Shown piece by piece: positions 7,424 to 15,824 of a stretch of DNA of 39,493 bases; the stretch's first letter is position 1, and each line of letters begins with the position of its first letter. Source of the stretch: an uncultured Gammaproteobacteria bacterium. GTDB lineage: Bacteria; Pseudomonadota; Gammaproteobacteria; SZUA-140. The stretch spans positions 1 to 39,493 of the forward strand of contig CALZMY010000121.1 of the NCBI GenBank assembly GCA_945788675.1, written 5' to 3'. The notes beneath the pieces were generated by a model. It did no database searches and was not told the origin of the DNA. It worked only from the letters and a program-made list of their open reading frames with translations. A program made the position numbers and the translations under genes.

Positions 7424-9405
7424 ATGAAAACCAAAGGGATCCCCAATATTATGCCAGGGGTGTTATTAGCAGGGTCAATATTGTTGATGGCGGCTTATCC
7501 AGCAGCTGCAAGCGATAACGATGATGAGCGGCATACTCGAGACTTGAACATCACCAAAGTGGAATGAAAAAAAGAAGATGCCAAACTAAAGATCAAAGGA
7601 AAAGGGGCCTCGGGTAATGAAGTCTCTATCTTTGATGCTGACAACGGTAATTTTATTGGTCAGGCTAAAGTCAAAAAAAAGGGTAAGTGGAAATTCACAC
7701 TAAAAAACCCCGACGCCGTACCGTGTGCTATACAGGTGAAGTCTGCTGACGGTGAAGACAACATGACGATAGACCCTCCACCAAACGGTTGCGGTAACAA
7801 TGACAACCCTGGTGCCAGCAGCGATCATCAGGTATTTGCCGTCAATGATCTTGGCATGCACTGCATGGATGATGATTTCTCTGTTTTTTCTATTCTACCG
7901 CCCTTTAATAATCTGCATGCACAGGTGGTGAACAAAGCGGGAAAACCCGTATTGATGAACCCCGATAACGTGGAAGTGCGCTACACGGCCATTGCTGACC
8001 CCAGTGGTTCGATCAATTCCACCAGCATCGGCAAAACCAATTTCTGGGATCATGTTAAGGACTTGTTTGGGGTCTCATCAGAACCCGATGTCGGATTAAC
8101 CGGTGCCAGTATGCCAAGCGAGGTCAATGGACCACAGGTCTTTTCTCACTATGATATCCAGCACAAGCGTTATGTCGCAGACGGTATTCCTATCACACCA
8201 AGGGATGATTTCGGTCAGGAAAACTTTTTTCCACTGCTCCGTATTGAGGCCATCGATAAAAACAGTGGTGAAGTACTAGCAAGTATTGATTCGGTAGTGC
8301 CAGTGTCAGAAGAGATGGCCTGTGCAGATTGCCATCACTCCGGTGGTGAGGCCGCTGATGATCTGACTGCCGCTCGTTATGGTGATGTACAGTGGAGTAA
8401 TGAGATCAAACCCGCAGTGCAATATAGAGAGAATATCCTCCTGTTACACGACGCCAAACATCGCACAAGCCTGATGAACAACCAACCGGTTTTATGTGCC
8501 CAGTGCCACTATTCACCCGCACTGGATCTTGCTGGAGCAGGACCGCAAGGTATACAGAATAGCGTGCCATTTCTTTCTTATGCCATTCATAAGCGGCATG
8601 GAGAGACGCTGGCTGGCACTATTCCTACGGGTGACACACCAGCCATTATCAGTGGCTCAGACACGGAGAGTTACTTCAACTGTCATCCTGGAAAACAGAC
8701 TCAATGCTTCCGCGGTGCGATGGCCACTGCCGGTTCTAATTGCCAGGATTGCTGGCTGTAGGTGGACAGTATCCATTGAAAAACGGCAACATCCGCACGC
8801 CCTGGCTAGATATGCCAAAATGCCAGTCGTGTCACGTTGGCGATGTATTGAATCATCAGGGAAGCGACATTGTGCGTCGCCTGGCATACGACCCTGAAGA
8901 TAAGGCTGCCACACCGATTTTGGCTGACAACAAACGCTTTGCGGAATCTGATACCGGTTTATACCGTTTTAGCACAGGCCACGGTGGCATGGACTGCACA
9001 TCATGTCATGGCAGCCCTCATGCCATCTGGCCCAATGCTGATGAGAATGCCAATGACAATATCGCCGCCACACAAATCCAGGGGCATGCCGGCACCATTA
9101 CAGAGTGCAACAGTTGTCATACGCCGGACAGCCTGCCGCTCACACTGGCAGGACCACACGGCATGCATAACGTCAATGACCCGCGATGGGGTGAAGAACA
9201 CGGCGATCTTTATGAAGACAATCCTGCCAGCTGCCAAAGTTGTCATGGCATAAATCTGGAAGGAACACGCTTATCACGTACCGCTGTCGATCGTACCTAC
9301 CAGACAGATGATGATCATCAGGGTAATAACAGCATCTGGCTTGCCAAGGGTACAGACGTGAGTTACATGTTGTGCCACGAGCGACCAGAAGCGCACGATG
9401 ACTAA
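7424..9405 (+). pseudogene. Multihaem cytochrome c pseudogene (nonsense plus frameshift)
   Basis: A strong GGAGG (7411-7415) precedes ATG 7424, which opens a signal peptide ending near P-A-A-A-S. The frame then meets TGA at 7565-7567 but continues open, in frame, to 8761; a second piece from about 8753 to 9405 is in another frame. Before the stop the text reads I-T-K-V-E and after it K-K-E-D-A-K-L, so a Trp (TGG) probably became TGA. Intact haem sites are CADCH, CAQCH, CQSCH, CTSCH, CNSCH and CQSCH. Three others are broken: Y-F-N-C-H and Y-M-L-C-H (Tyr TAC for Cys) and C-Q-D-C-W at the frameshift. The ancestor was thus a periplasmic nine-haem protein of about 650 residues with an N-terminal Ig-like domain. 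Its electron-transfer role is inferred from the haem motifs only. Confidence 0.85.
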
Positions 9406-9408
9406 ACC

Positions 9409-9451
9409 TTAGGTCTGACACCGAAGTGAGATTGCAGACTGTCAGGCCTAA
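9409..9451 (+). terminator. Hairpin after the cytochrome pseudogene
   Basis: TTAGGTCTGACA (9409-9420) pairs with TGTCAGGCCTAA (9440-9451) over 12 positions with one G-U pair and a 19-base loop, 3 bases after the stop codon. No T-run follows, so it may be a weak terminator or an mRNA-end structure. Confidence 0.4.
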
Positions 9452-9466
9452 AACGCAACAAAAAAT

Positions 9467-9574
9467 GTAGCCCGGGCTGAGCTTATGCGCGCCCGCAGAA
9501 AGTGCCCCTGGGGTAAAACCCGATGAACAATGCTCTGCCCTCCCGGGTTTCGCTGAAAGCTCAGCCCGGGCTAC
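9467..9574. repeat. 108-bp inverted-repeat (REP-like) element
   Basis: Perfect 17-bp ends: GTAGCCCGGGCTGAGCT at 9467-9483 and its exact complement at 9558-9574. A second pair, AAACCCG (9516-9522) and CGGGTTT (9544-9550), is nested inside. It has no coding capacity and sits between two gene remnants. It resembles the GC-rich palindromic intergenic repeats starting GTAGCCCGG that are common in proteobacteria; a link to a RAYT-type transposase is a guess, as none is in the window. Confidence 0.7.
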
Positions 9575-9654
9575 TTACTTAATTACATAGCAAGAAAAAG
9601 GAGGAAGGAATGGGTTAAATAAATACTTCGATCTCTTAACACAGGCGTAACCAA

Positions 9655-9858
9655 CTACAAAATCTCTAATGCACGGTTAATCGCATTTTTATTAAACCCC
9701 TCAACGCGGCGATATCCAACATAGATTAGTGGTGTTCAAGATCCTTGCAAAACATTAAAATTTGTCTTTGCTTTATCATTTCTATCCACATCAAAATCAA
9801 TATAAGTAACGCCTTTATCATTAACCTCAGCCACAGTAGCAACTACCCACCCTCCACA
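9655..9858 (-). pseudogene. Glutaredoxin-like protein remnant
   Basis: On the minus strand one frame reads, from about 9840 downward, N-D-K-G-V-T-Y-I-D-F-D-V-D, then K-T-N-F-N-V-L-Q-G-S, a TGA, then T-P-L-I-Y-V-G-Y-R-R-V-E-G-F-N and finally N-R-A-L-E-I-L before a TAG at 9657-9655. This follows the second half of small glutaredoxin-like proteins (pattern G-I-x-Y-x-E-Y-D-V ... G-x-x-V-P-x-I-x-V-G-x-x-R-x-x-G-F), with a stop where a Gly before T-P is expected. The N-terminal half with the C-x-x-C centre is not intact; only a fragment near 9840-9858 remains, and no start codon with a ribosome site is seen. This is recognised by eye, so the family call is moderate. Bases 9575-9654 show nothing else. 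Confidence 0.5.
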
Positions 9859-9873
9859 TGTTAAGATTCCCCC

Positions 9874-10542
9874 ATGCGCTCACCATTTTCACCCCTACGC
9901 CTGTTCATCTTTATCTTCCTGATCGCCTTCATCCTGGCGATAGTTCAAGTGGGTATTATGACCATTGCGTTCGACAAACTCGGTATCTCATCGGATGCGG
10001 CACTGTTACTGCTCTTCAGCTCACTATTCGGCAGTGTGATCAACTTGCCACTCTTTCAGGTTACTGCAGAACATCGCAACCATGAACTACCACCTGCGAT
10101 GTTTCGTGGGCTGTTACGACAGATGGCGAAGACATTCCACGGCAAGACAACGATCGCAATCAACGTCGGTGGCTGCCTGATCCCCTTTGTCTTCTGCCTC
10201 TATCTGATTCAGCATAATGCGCTATCATTGGCACAGCTTGGAGTTGCCACTGCTATTGTGACTGTGGTCTGTTATTTTTTCAGCCGTCCAATTCCTGGAC
10301 TGGGCATCGGCATGCCCATATTTATAGCGCCATTTGCAGCGGCAATTACAGCGCTGTTGATAGGTGGCGAACAGAGCGCACCACTTGCCTATATCTGTGG
10401 CACTCTCGGCGTGATCATCGGTGCCGACATCCTGCGCATTAAAGACATCCGCAAGATGGGGGTGCCGATTGCGTCGATCGGTGGCGCGGGTACCTTTGAT
10501 GGTATATTTTTAACCGGTATCGTCGCGGCACTACTAGCATAG
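9874..10542 (+). CDS. DUF1614 family integral membrane protein
   Basis: A 222-residue inner-membrane protein of unknown function with about seven hydrophobic segments. Family marks are the C-terminal stretch G-I-G-M-P-I-F-I-A-P, then A-P-L-A-Y-I-C-G-T-L-G and G-A-D-I-L, and the end S-I-G-G-A-G-T-F-D-G-I-F-L-T-G. These glycine-rich stretches with acidic residues inside the membrane suggest transport or a membrane enzyme, but I know of no established function. The ATG has no strong ribosome site. The SDR gene follows after 13 bases on the same strand, so the two are probably co-transcribed. Confidence 0.85.
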   Translation: MRSPFSPLRLFIFIFLIAFILAIVQVGIMTIAFDKLGISSDAALLLLFSSLFGSVINLPLFQVTAEHRNHELPPAMFRGLLRQMAKTFHGKTTIAINVGGCLIPFVFCLYLIQHNALSLAQLGVATAIVTVVCYFFSRPIPGLGIGMPIFIAPFAAAITALLIGGEQSAPLAYICGTLGVIIGADILRIKDIRKMGVPIASIGGAGTFDGIFLTGIVAALLA

Positions 10543-10555
10543 TCTGCTGAATACA

Positions 10556-11413
10556 ATGACAACGACTACTAACAGACAAACTATTTTGATTACTGGCTGC
10601 TCCAGTGGCATTGGCCTCTGTGTGGCAGAGGCATTGCATCGACGCGGCCATCAGGTCTTCGCCACTGCGCGCAAACAGGTTGACGTCGACAGACTCACCG
10701 GGCTCGGGCTGACAGCACTGCAACTTGACCTCGATGATAGTGCCTCGATCGAACTCGCTGTCGCGGAAGTGCTGAATCAGACTGGCGGCAGACTTGATGC
10801 GCTGTTCAACAATGCGGCCTATGGCCAGCCCGGCGCAGTCGAAGACCTCAGCCGCGAAGTATTACGCGGCCAGTTCGAGACCAATCTGTTTGGTACCCAT
10901 GAACTCACCTCACTCATCATCCCGGTAATGCGTGCACAAGGTCACGGCCGCATCATCCAGAACAGTTCAGTGCTGGGGCTCGCCGCACTGCCGTTTCGCG
11001 GTGCCTACAACGCCAGTAAGTTTGCACTGGAGGGACTTACCGATACGTTGCGACTTGAGCTGCGCGATACCAACATCCATATATCGCTGATCGAGCCCGG
11101 CCCGATCACCAGCCGTTTTCGCGCCAATTCCTATGACAAATTTCAGCAGACCATCGATGCCGAACAGAGCCCATTCCGCGACGCCTACCTCGGCATGATC
11201 GCTCGCCTCACCAAACCCGGCCCGGCAGCGCCCTTTACGCTGCCGCCGGAGGCGGTATTGAAGAAGGTGATCCATGCGCTGGAGAATCCACGGCCACAGA
11301 TACGCTACTACGTTACGTTTCCGACCTATCTATTCGCGACGCTACGCCGACTCCTCCCTTTTCGCGCGCTCGACTGGGTACTGAGCCGCGCATCGGGTAC
11401 AGAGAATCGCTAA
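10556..11413 (+). CDS. Short-chain dehydrogenase/reductase (SDR)
   Basis: NAD(P)-dependent oxidoreductase of 285 residues with a classical SDR fold. The N-terminal nucleotide-binding motif is T-G-C-S-S-G-I-G, followed by N-N-A-A-Y-G, a catalytic Ser in Q-N-S-S-V-L-G, and the Y-N-A-S-K active-site motif (Tyr and Lys). A C-terminal extension of about 60 residues, with K-K-V-I-H-A-L-E and R-Y-Y-V-T-F-P, is usual in the group of SDRs related to retinol or 17-beta-type dehydrogenases. An Arg after the second strand (F-A-T-A-R-K) suggests NADPH. The substrate cannot be deduced. It lies 13 bases after the DUF1614 gene and before acnA. Confidence 0.9.
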   Translation: MTTTTNRQTILITGCSSGIGLCVAEALHRRGHQVFATARKQVDVDRLTGLGLTALQLDLDDSASIELAVAEVLNQTGGRLDALFNNAAYGQPGAVEDLSREVLRGQFETNLFGTHELTSLIIPVMRAQGHGRIIQNSSVLGLAALPFRGAYNASKFALEGLTDTLRLELRDTNIHISLIEPGPITSRFRANSYDKFQQTIDAEQSPFRDAYLGMIARLTKPGPAAPFTLPPEAVLKKVIHALENPRPQIRYYVTFPTYLFATLRRLLPFRALDWVLSRASGTENR

Positions 11414-11430
11414 CAGGCCATTTCAGCCCC

Positions 11431-11462
11431 GATTTCGGGTATAACTGGATTTCGGGTATAAT
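11431..11462 (+). promoter_or_regulatory. Tandem repeat carrying -10-like boxes before acnA
   Basis: GATTTCGGGTATAA occurs at 11431-11444 and again at 11448-11461, offset by 17 bases. The second copy ends in a perfect TATAAT (11457-11462), the first in TATAAC (11440-11445). It lies 59 bases before the acnA ATG, so it is a plausible acnA promoter. No good -35 box is visible. Confidence 0.45.
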
Positions 11463-11520
11463 CAGCGGCCAATTGAATGTAACCGACCGTATTTCAGGCG
11501 GTTTTACGAGCCGAGAGCAT

Positions 11521-14316
11521 ATGACACAAACCAATAGTTTCAATACCGAGACCACCCTCACCGTCAACGACAAACAGTACAGCTACCATTCGCTGTCTGT
11601 CCTCCAGAGCGCCAACATTGGCGACATCAGCCGCCTGCCTTTTTCACTGCGCGTATTGCTGGAAAATCTGTTGCGCCAGGAAGATGGGGTTGCAGTCAGC
11701 AAGAATGACATCGAAGCACTGGTTAAATGGGACCCCAAGGCGACACCTGACAAAGAGATCTTTTTTATGCCTGCGCGCGTTTTACTGCAGGATTTCACCG
11801 GCGTCCCAGCAGTGGCCGATCTCGCCGCGATGCGTTCGGCGGTCGATCGCCTCGGCGGTGACCCGCAAAAAATCAACCCGTTTACCCCCGCCGATCTCGT
11901 CATCGACCACTCGGTACAGGTCGACAATTACGGCAGCAGCTCGGCGTTCCGCGTAAATGCGATACACGAACTGGAACGCAATCGCGAGCGCTATAAATTC
12001 CTGCGCTGGGGCCAAAATTCGCTGAATAACTTCCGCGTAGTCCCCCCCGATAACGGCATCGTCCATCAAATAAATCTCGAACACCTGGCACCTGTCGCGA
12101 TGACCGCTGAACGTGACGGCACGACCTGGGTCTATCCTGATACATTAATCGGTACCGATTCTCATAGCACGATGATCAACGGCCTTGGCGTACTGGGCTG
12201 GGGTGTCGGTGGTATCGAAGCCGAGGCGGCGCTGCTGGGCCAGCCCTGTTCTCTGTTAATCCCGCAGGTGGTTGGTTTCTGCCTCAACGGCGCACCAGCA
12301 GCAGGGGTAACTGCGACCGATATCGTACTGACTATCACACAGAAACTGCGTGAGCACGGCGTAGTGGGTAAGTTTGTGGAGTTTTATGGCCCGGGACTGG
12401 CCCATCTGTCACTGGCAGATCGCGCCACCATCGCCAACATGGCACCAGAATACGGCGCCACCTGCGGCCTCTTCCCGATAGACGAAAAGACGACCGAATA
12501 TCTGGCACTCTCCGGTCGTAGTGACAACGTTGCACTGGTCGAGGCCTATTCTAAGGCGCAGGGGCTGTGGTACACACCAGAGCAGAAGACGCCTGATTAT
12601 TCAGCCATCATCGAATTTGACCTCGGCAGCGTCGAGGCATGTCTCGCCGGTCCGAGTCGCCCACAGGACCGCGTACCACTGAGCGACGTACGCATGTCAT
12701 TCCGCAAGGCGCTGATCAAACAGTTACAACAGAAAGATAACAACATTGAACAGGATGCCATTACTGACTGGCTCGATGAAGGCGGGCAACCGATGATGAT
12801 GGCGCCGGAGCTGGCACAGGAGACCACTGGCGAGACACTGGATGCGTTTGAAAACTGCGTCCCCGTGCGTCAGGCCGATGGCGTCGCCTATAATCTTTGC
12901 CACGGTTCGGTGGTGATCGCATCGATCACCAGCTGCACCAACACCTCCAACCCGACAGTGATGATGGCGGCAGGTCTGCTAGCGCGTAACGCCATCCAGC
13001 GTGGTCTACACAGCAAACCGTGGGTTAAGACCAGCCTTGCACCTGGCTCCAAAGTCGTCACTGATTATCTAAAAGACGCCGGTTTGATGCCTTACCTGGA
13101 AGGCCTGAACTTCCACCTGGTCGGTTACGGCTGCGCCACCTGTATCGGCAACAGCGGACCCTTGCCAGAACACATCACCGAAGCGGTCCAGACCGGCGAT
13201 CTCTCTGTCGGCGCGGTACTCTCCGGCAACCGTAACTTCGAAGGTCGCGTCAATGCACATGTACGTGCCAACTACCTGGCATCGCCCCCCCTGGTGGTCG
13301 CCTATGCTCTGGCGGGCAATCTCAACATCGATCTCGCGCGCGACCCACTGGGCGTCGGCCCCAATGGTGAATATGTCTACCTCAAGGATATCTGGCCATC
13401 ACAGGAAGAGATCGCTGAAGTGGTACAACAACATGTGGGCGCAGCACAGTTTGACCGCAGTTATAGCGACATCTTTAAGGGCGACAAAGAGTGGAATGAA
13501 CTCGATGTGCCGGAAGGTGACCTGTTCCAGTGGCAGGAAGATTCAACCTATATCAAGGAACCGCCGTTCTTTGCCGACCTGACACAGACCCCGGCACCGC
13601 TAAACGACATCAACGGCGCGCGAGTCCTGGCACTGCTGGGTGATTCAGTCACCACCGATCACATCTCGCCAGCCGGCTCGATCGCTGAAAACAGTCCGGC
13701 CGCCAACTACCTGATCGAACAGGGCGTCGCGCAAAAAGACTTCAACTCCTACGGTTCACGTCGCGGCAACCATGAAGTGATGATGCGCGGCACCTTTGCT
13801 AACATCCGCCTGCGCAATCTGCTGGCACCGGGTACCGAGGGTGGCGTGACACGTCATCTGCCCGCAGGGACTGAGATGTCGATCTATGACGCCTCTGCCA
13901 AATATCAGGCCGCAGGGACACAGTTGATCGTCATCGCCGGTAAAGAGTACGGGACCGGTTCATCTCGTGACTGGGCCGCCAAGGGACCCAAGCTGCTCGG
14001 CATCAATGCCGTGATCGCGGAGAGCTTTGAGCGCATCCATCGCTCCAATCTCGTCGGCATGGGCATCCTGCCACTGCAGTTCAAAGCAGGTGATGACGCA
14101 GCGAGTCTTGGATTGACGGGTGAAGAGACCTTCGCCATCACCGGACTCAATGCACTGACACCGGGGCAGACCATAGAGGTCATCGCCACCGCAGCAGACG
14201 GTTCAAGCAAAACATTTGAAGTACTGACGCGTATCGACACTGCGAATGAGATCGAATACTTTCGTCACGGCGGCATCCTTTCATACGTGTTGCGCCAGAC
14301 CCTCGCCGCCTCTTAA
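11521..14316 (+). CDS. acnA: Aconitate hydratase A
   Basis: Isomerises citrate to isocitrate in the TCA and glyoxylate cycles using a [4Fe-4S] cluster; cytoplasmic. I place the start at ATG 11521 (M-T-Q-T-N-S-F), giving 931 residues against 891 for E. coli AcnA; an in-frame ATG at 11473 would add 16 residues that do not resemble the family. Cluster ligands are Cys472 in T-S-C-T-N-T and Cys538 and Cys541 in G-Y-G-C-A-T-C, with the same spacing as 435/501/504 in E. coli. The swivel domain shows G-S-S-R-D-W-A-A-K-G and the final E-S-F-E-R-I-H-R-S-N-L. The stop TAA shares its last A with the ATG of the next gene, and an intrinsic terminator lies 20 bases on. Confidence 0.96.
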   Translation: MTQTNSFNTETTLTVNDKQYSYHSLSVLQSANIGDISRLPFSLRVLLENLLRQEDGVAVSKNDIEALVKWDPKATPDKEIFFMPARVLLQDFTGVPAVADLAAMRSAVDRLGGDPQKINPFTPADLVIDHSVQVDNYGSSSAFRVNAIHELERNRERYKFLRWGQNSLNNFRVVPPDNGIVHQINLEHLAPVAMTAERDGTTWVYPDTLIGTDSHSTMINGLGVLGWGVGGIEAEAALLGQPCSLLIPQVVGFCLNGAPAAGVTATDIVLTITQKLREHGVVGKFVEFYGPGLAHLSLADRATIANMAPEYGATCGLFPIDEKTTEYLALSGRSDNVALVEAYSKAQGLWYTPEQKTPDYSAIIEFDLGSVEACLAGPSRPQDRVPLSDVRMSFRKALIKQLQQKDNNIEQDAITDWLDEGGQPMMMAPELAQETTGETLDAFENCVPVRQADGVAYNLCHGSVVIASITSCTNTSNPTVMMAAGLLARNAIQRGLHSKPWVKTSLAPGSKVVTDYLKDAGLMPYLEGLNFHLVGYGCATCIGNSGPLPEHITEAVQTGDLSVGAVLSGNRNFEGRVNAHVRANYLASPPLVVAYALAGNLNIDLARDPLGVGPNGEYVYLKDIWPSQEEIAEVVQQHVGAAQFDRSYSDIFKGDKEWNELDVPEGDLFQWQEDSTYIKEPPFFADLTQTPAPLNDINGARVLALLGDSVTTDHISPAGSIAENSPAANYLIEQGVAQKDFNSYGSRRGNHEVMMRGTFANIRLRNLLAPGTEGGVTRHLPAGTEMSIYDASAKYQAAGTQLIVIAGKEYGTGSSRDWAAKGPKLLGINAVIAESFERIHRSNLVGMGILPLQFKAGDDAASLGLTGEETFAITGLNALTPGQTIEVIATAADGSSKTFEVLTRIDTANEIEYFRHGGILSYVLRQTLAAS

Positions 14317-15095
14317 TGCGGCCCCGAAAAACGCTTAAGGCGCTGAGCATTTTGCTCAGCGCCTTTTTAATGTCATCCGCGCACGCCATCGTCAATATTG
14401 AAGAGATGCGTGGCAAGCCACAGCAGGATGGCTGGAGTGGCAACGTCAGCGTCTCTGTCAGTGGTGATTCGGGCAATACTGACAAGACAGGCGCCAGCAC
14501 TGACGTGCAGCTCTACTGGCGACGCGCTCATATCACCCGCCTGATTGCCGCCAGCTACAGCTATGGTGAAAACAGCCGTGCCCGCGACACCAACAAGGGC
14601 TTTATTCATCTGCGCCACATCACGCAACAAACGCCGGGCATGGCGCTGGAGGTTTTTACTCAGGCGACGCGCAATGAATTTTCACGCCTTTCATTACGTA
14701 CGTTGCTTGGCGCAGGCACCCGCCTGACCCTGCATGAAAAAAACACCACCGACAGTGCCTACCTGGGTCTAGGGGCCTTCTACCTCAGTGAAACACTGGA
14801 AAAACGTGCTGGTCTCAGTGATGACGGCACGAAAAAATTCTGGCGCGCTAACCTCTATCTCGCACTACGATATCGATTCAATGACTACACGCGCATTGCC
14901 AGCACCACTTACTATCAGCCGGCACTCGATAATGGTGATGACTACCGTATTCTCGAAGAGGGGAATCTGAAGGTCAAACTCAGCGACACGTTAGCTCTAA
15001 AGCTCACTATCGAAATCACCCACGACAGCGAACCACCACAATCGATTGAGAATACAGACATTAGCTACAAAACTGGGATTGAATACCAATTTTAA
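14316..15095 (+). CDS. DUF481 family outer-membrane protein
   Basis: A 259-residue exported protein, probably an outer-membrane beta-barrel of the salt-induced YdiY/DUF481 type. The N-terminus is a good signal peptide: R-P-R-K, a hydrophobic core, then S-S-A-H-A with cleavage after residue 24. The mature part has alternating strands with aromatic ends (L-Y-W-R-R-A-H-I-T-R, A-S-Y-S-Y-G-E-N-S-R, F-L-H-I-R-H-type turns) and ends in Y-Q-F, the aromatic C-terminus of barrel proteins. The ATG overlaps the acnA stop by one base. Codons 8-17 of the signal peptide form the acnA terminator hairpin. Translation coupled to acnA could suppress termination. Function unknown. Confidence 0.85.
   Translation: MRPRKTLKALSILLSAFLMSSAHAIVNIEEMRGKPQQDGWSGNVSVSVSGDSGNTDKTGASTDVQLYWRRAHITRLIAASYSYGENSRARDTNKGFIHLRHITQQTPGMALEVFTQATRNEFSRLSLRTLLGAGTRLTLHEKNTTDSAYLGLGAFYLSETLEKRAGLSDDGTKKFWRANLYLALRYRFNDYTRIASTTYYQPALDNGDDYRILEEGNLKVKLSDTLALKLTIEITHDSEPPQSIENTDISYKTGIEYQF
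14337..14368 (+). terminator. Intrinsic terminator of acnA inside the next gene
   Basis: A perfect 13-bp stem, AAGGCGCTGAGCA (14337-14349) with TGCTCAGCGCCTT (14353-14365), has a 3-base loop and runs into TTTTT (14364-14368). It starts 20 bases after the acnA stop and lies entirely in the signal-peptide codons of the DUF481 gene. Confidence 0.85.
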
Positions 15096-15254
15096 TTTTG
15101 GCTATGTGAGCGCCGGGAGCATTCAGCACCTACAATAACGACAGGCTATATCAAAACCACCATTTAACCGCCCCAGCAAAACAATACATTACAAAACCAG
15201 CTTCAAAAACCACCCTCATCTGTCAATTTTATGGCGAAATAGTACTGCCCTGTG

Positions 15255-15260
15255 TATAAT
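15255..15260 (+). promoter_or_regulatory. Candidate -10 box for the PilZ gene
   Basis: A perfect TATAAT lies 98 bases before the PilZ start in an AT-rich gap. The sequence 17 bases upstream (TGGCGA) is a poor -35 box, so this is tentative. Nothing else was seen in the 263-base gap. Confidence 0.35.
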
Positions 15261-15358
15261 AATTTTCAGTTGCAACCAACAGAATTATCATAGCGCAACA
15301 CAGAATTTAGAGACTAGTATCTCAAATTTTACTTTCGGTACTCGTGGAGGAAGCAGTA

Positions 15359-15643
15359 ATGGCGGCAGAACTGAGAAAATATCCCCGTATCAACACGGCA
15401 CTTGAAATCAACTATTCAATGGATGATGCTAGCGAGGCATCTAGCCCATTTGTTGGCACCGTCACCGACCTCAGCAAAAGCGGCGCAGGCCTGCTGGTCG
15501 ACCAGGTACACCGCCCCGATGATATTGTCTGTCTTGAAGGGGTTGGCGGCGCAAAAAAACCACTGAATAGCGTCGTCAAATGGGTTAGAAAAACTCAGGG
15601 AAAATATCGCATCGGCGTAAAGTTCGTCCGCACCCCAACTTAG
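15359..15643 (+). CDS. PilZ domain protein
   Basis: A 94-residue single-domain PilZ protein, a probable cyclic di-GMP receptor. Start taken at ATG 15359 because GGAGGA lies 7 bases upstream; the longer frame from GTG 15344 would place the ribosome site inside the gene. The ligand motifs are complete: R-x-x-x-R at residues 6-10 (R-K-Y-P-R) and D-x-S-x-x-G at 37-42 (D-L-S-K-S-G). The rest is a short beta-barrel ending G-V-K-F-V-R. Such proteins act on flagella, pili or polysaccharide machinery through partners; the partner is not evident here. A CsgG-like gene follows after about 180 bases and the GGDEF gene at 6.2 kb is a possible source of ligand. Confidence 0.9.
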   Translation: MAAELRKYPRINTALEINYSMDDASEASSPFVGTVTDLSKSGAGLLVDQVHRPDDIVCLEGVGGAKKPLNSVVKWVRKTQGKYRIGVKFVRTPT

Positions 15644-15650
15644 GCAAGCT

Positions 15651-15683
15651 CCCCTTTTTCCGCCAACCTGACGGATAAAGGGG
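15651..15683 (+). terminator. Weak hairpin after the PilZ gene
   Basis: CCCCTTT pairs with AAAGGGG (15677-15683) and TCCG with CGGA, with a small bulge and a loop of about 9 bases, 8 bases after the stop codon. No T-run follows on the + strand. Confidence 0.3.
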
Positions 15684-15824
15684 AATAGTACTCCCCTCCC
15701 TCACTGCACTGTCGTGCAACCTTGTATTTTACCTTTGCAATAGGCACAGTAGCGTAACCACCGTCCATCGCCACCCGGCCAACAACGGTGACACTCGAAC
15801 ATCGTCAAAGCGGAGATCACTGCT

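Noticed and set aside
7565..7567. In-frame TGA as selenocysteine
   Set aside because: It falls where Trp is expected, no SECIS-like hairpin is seen just downstream, and other inactivating changes occur in the same gene.
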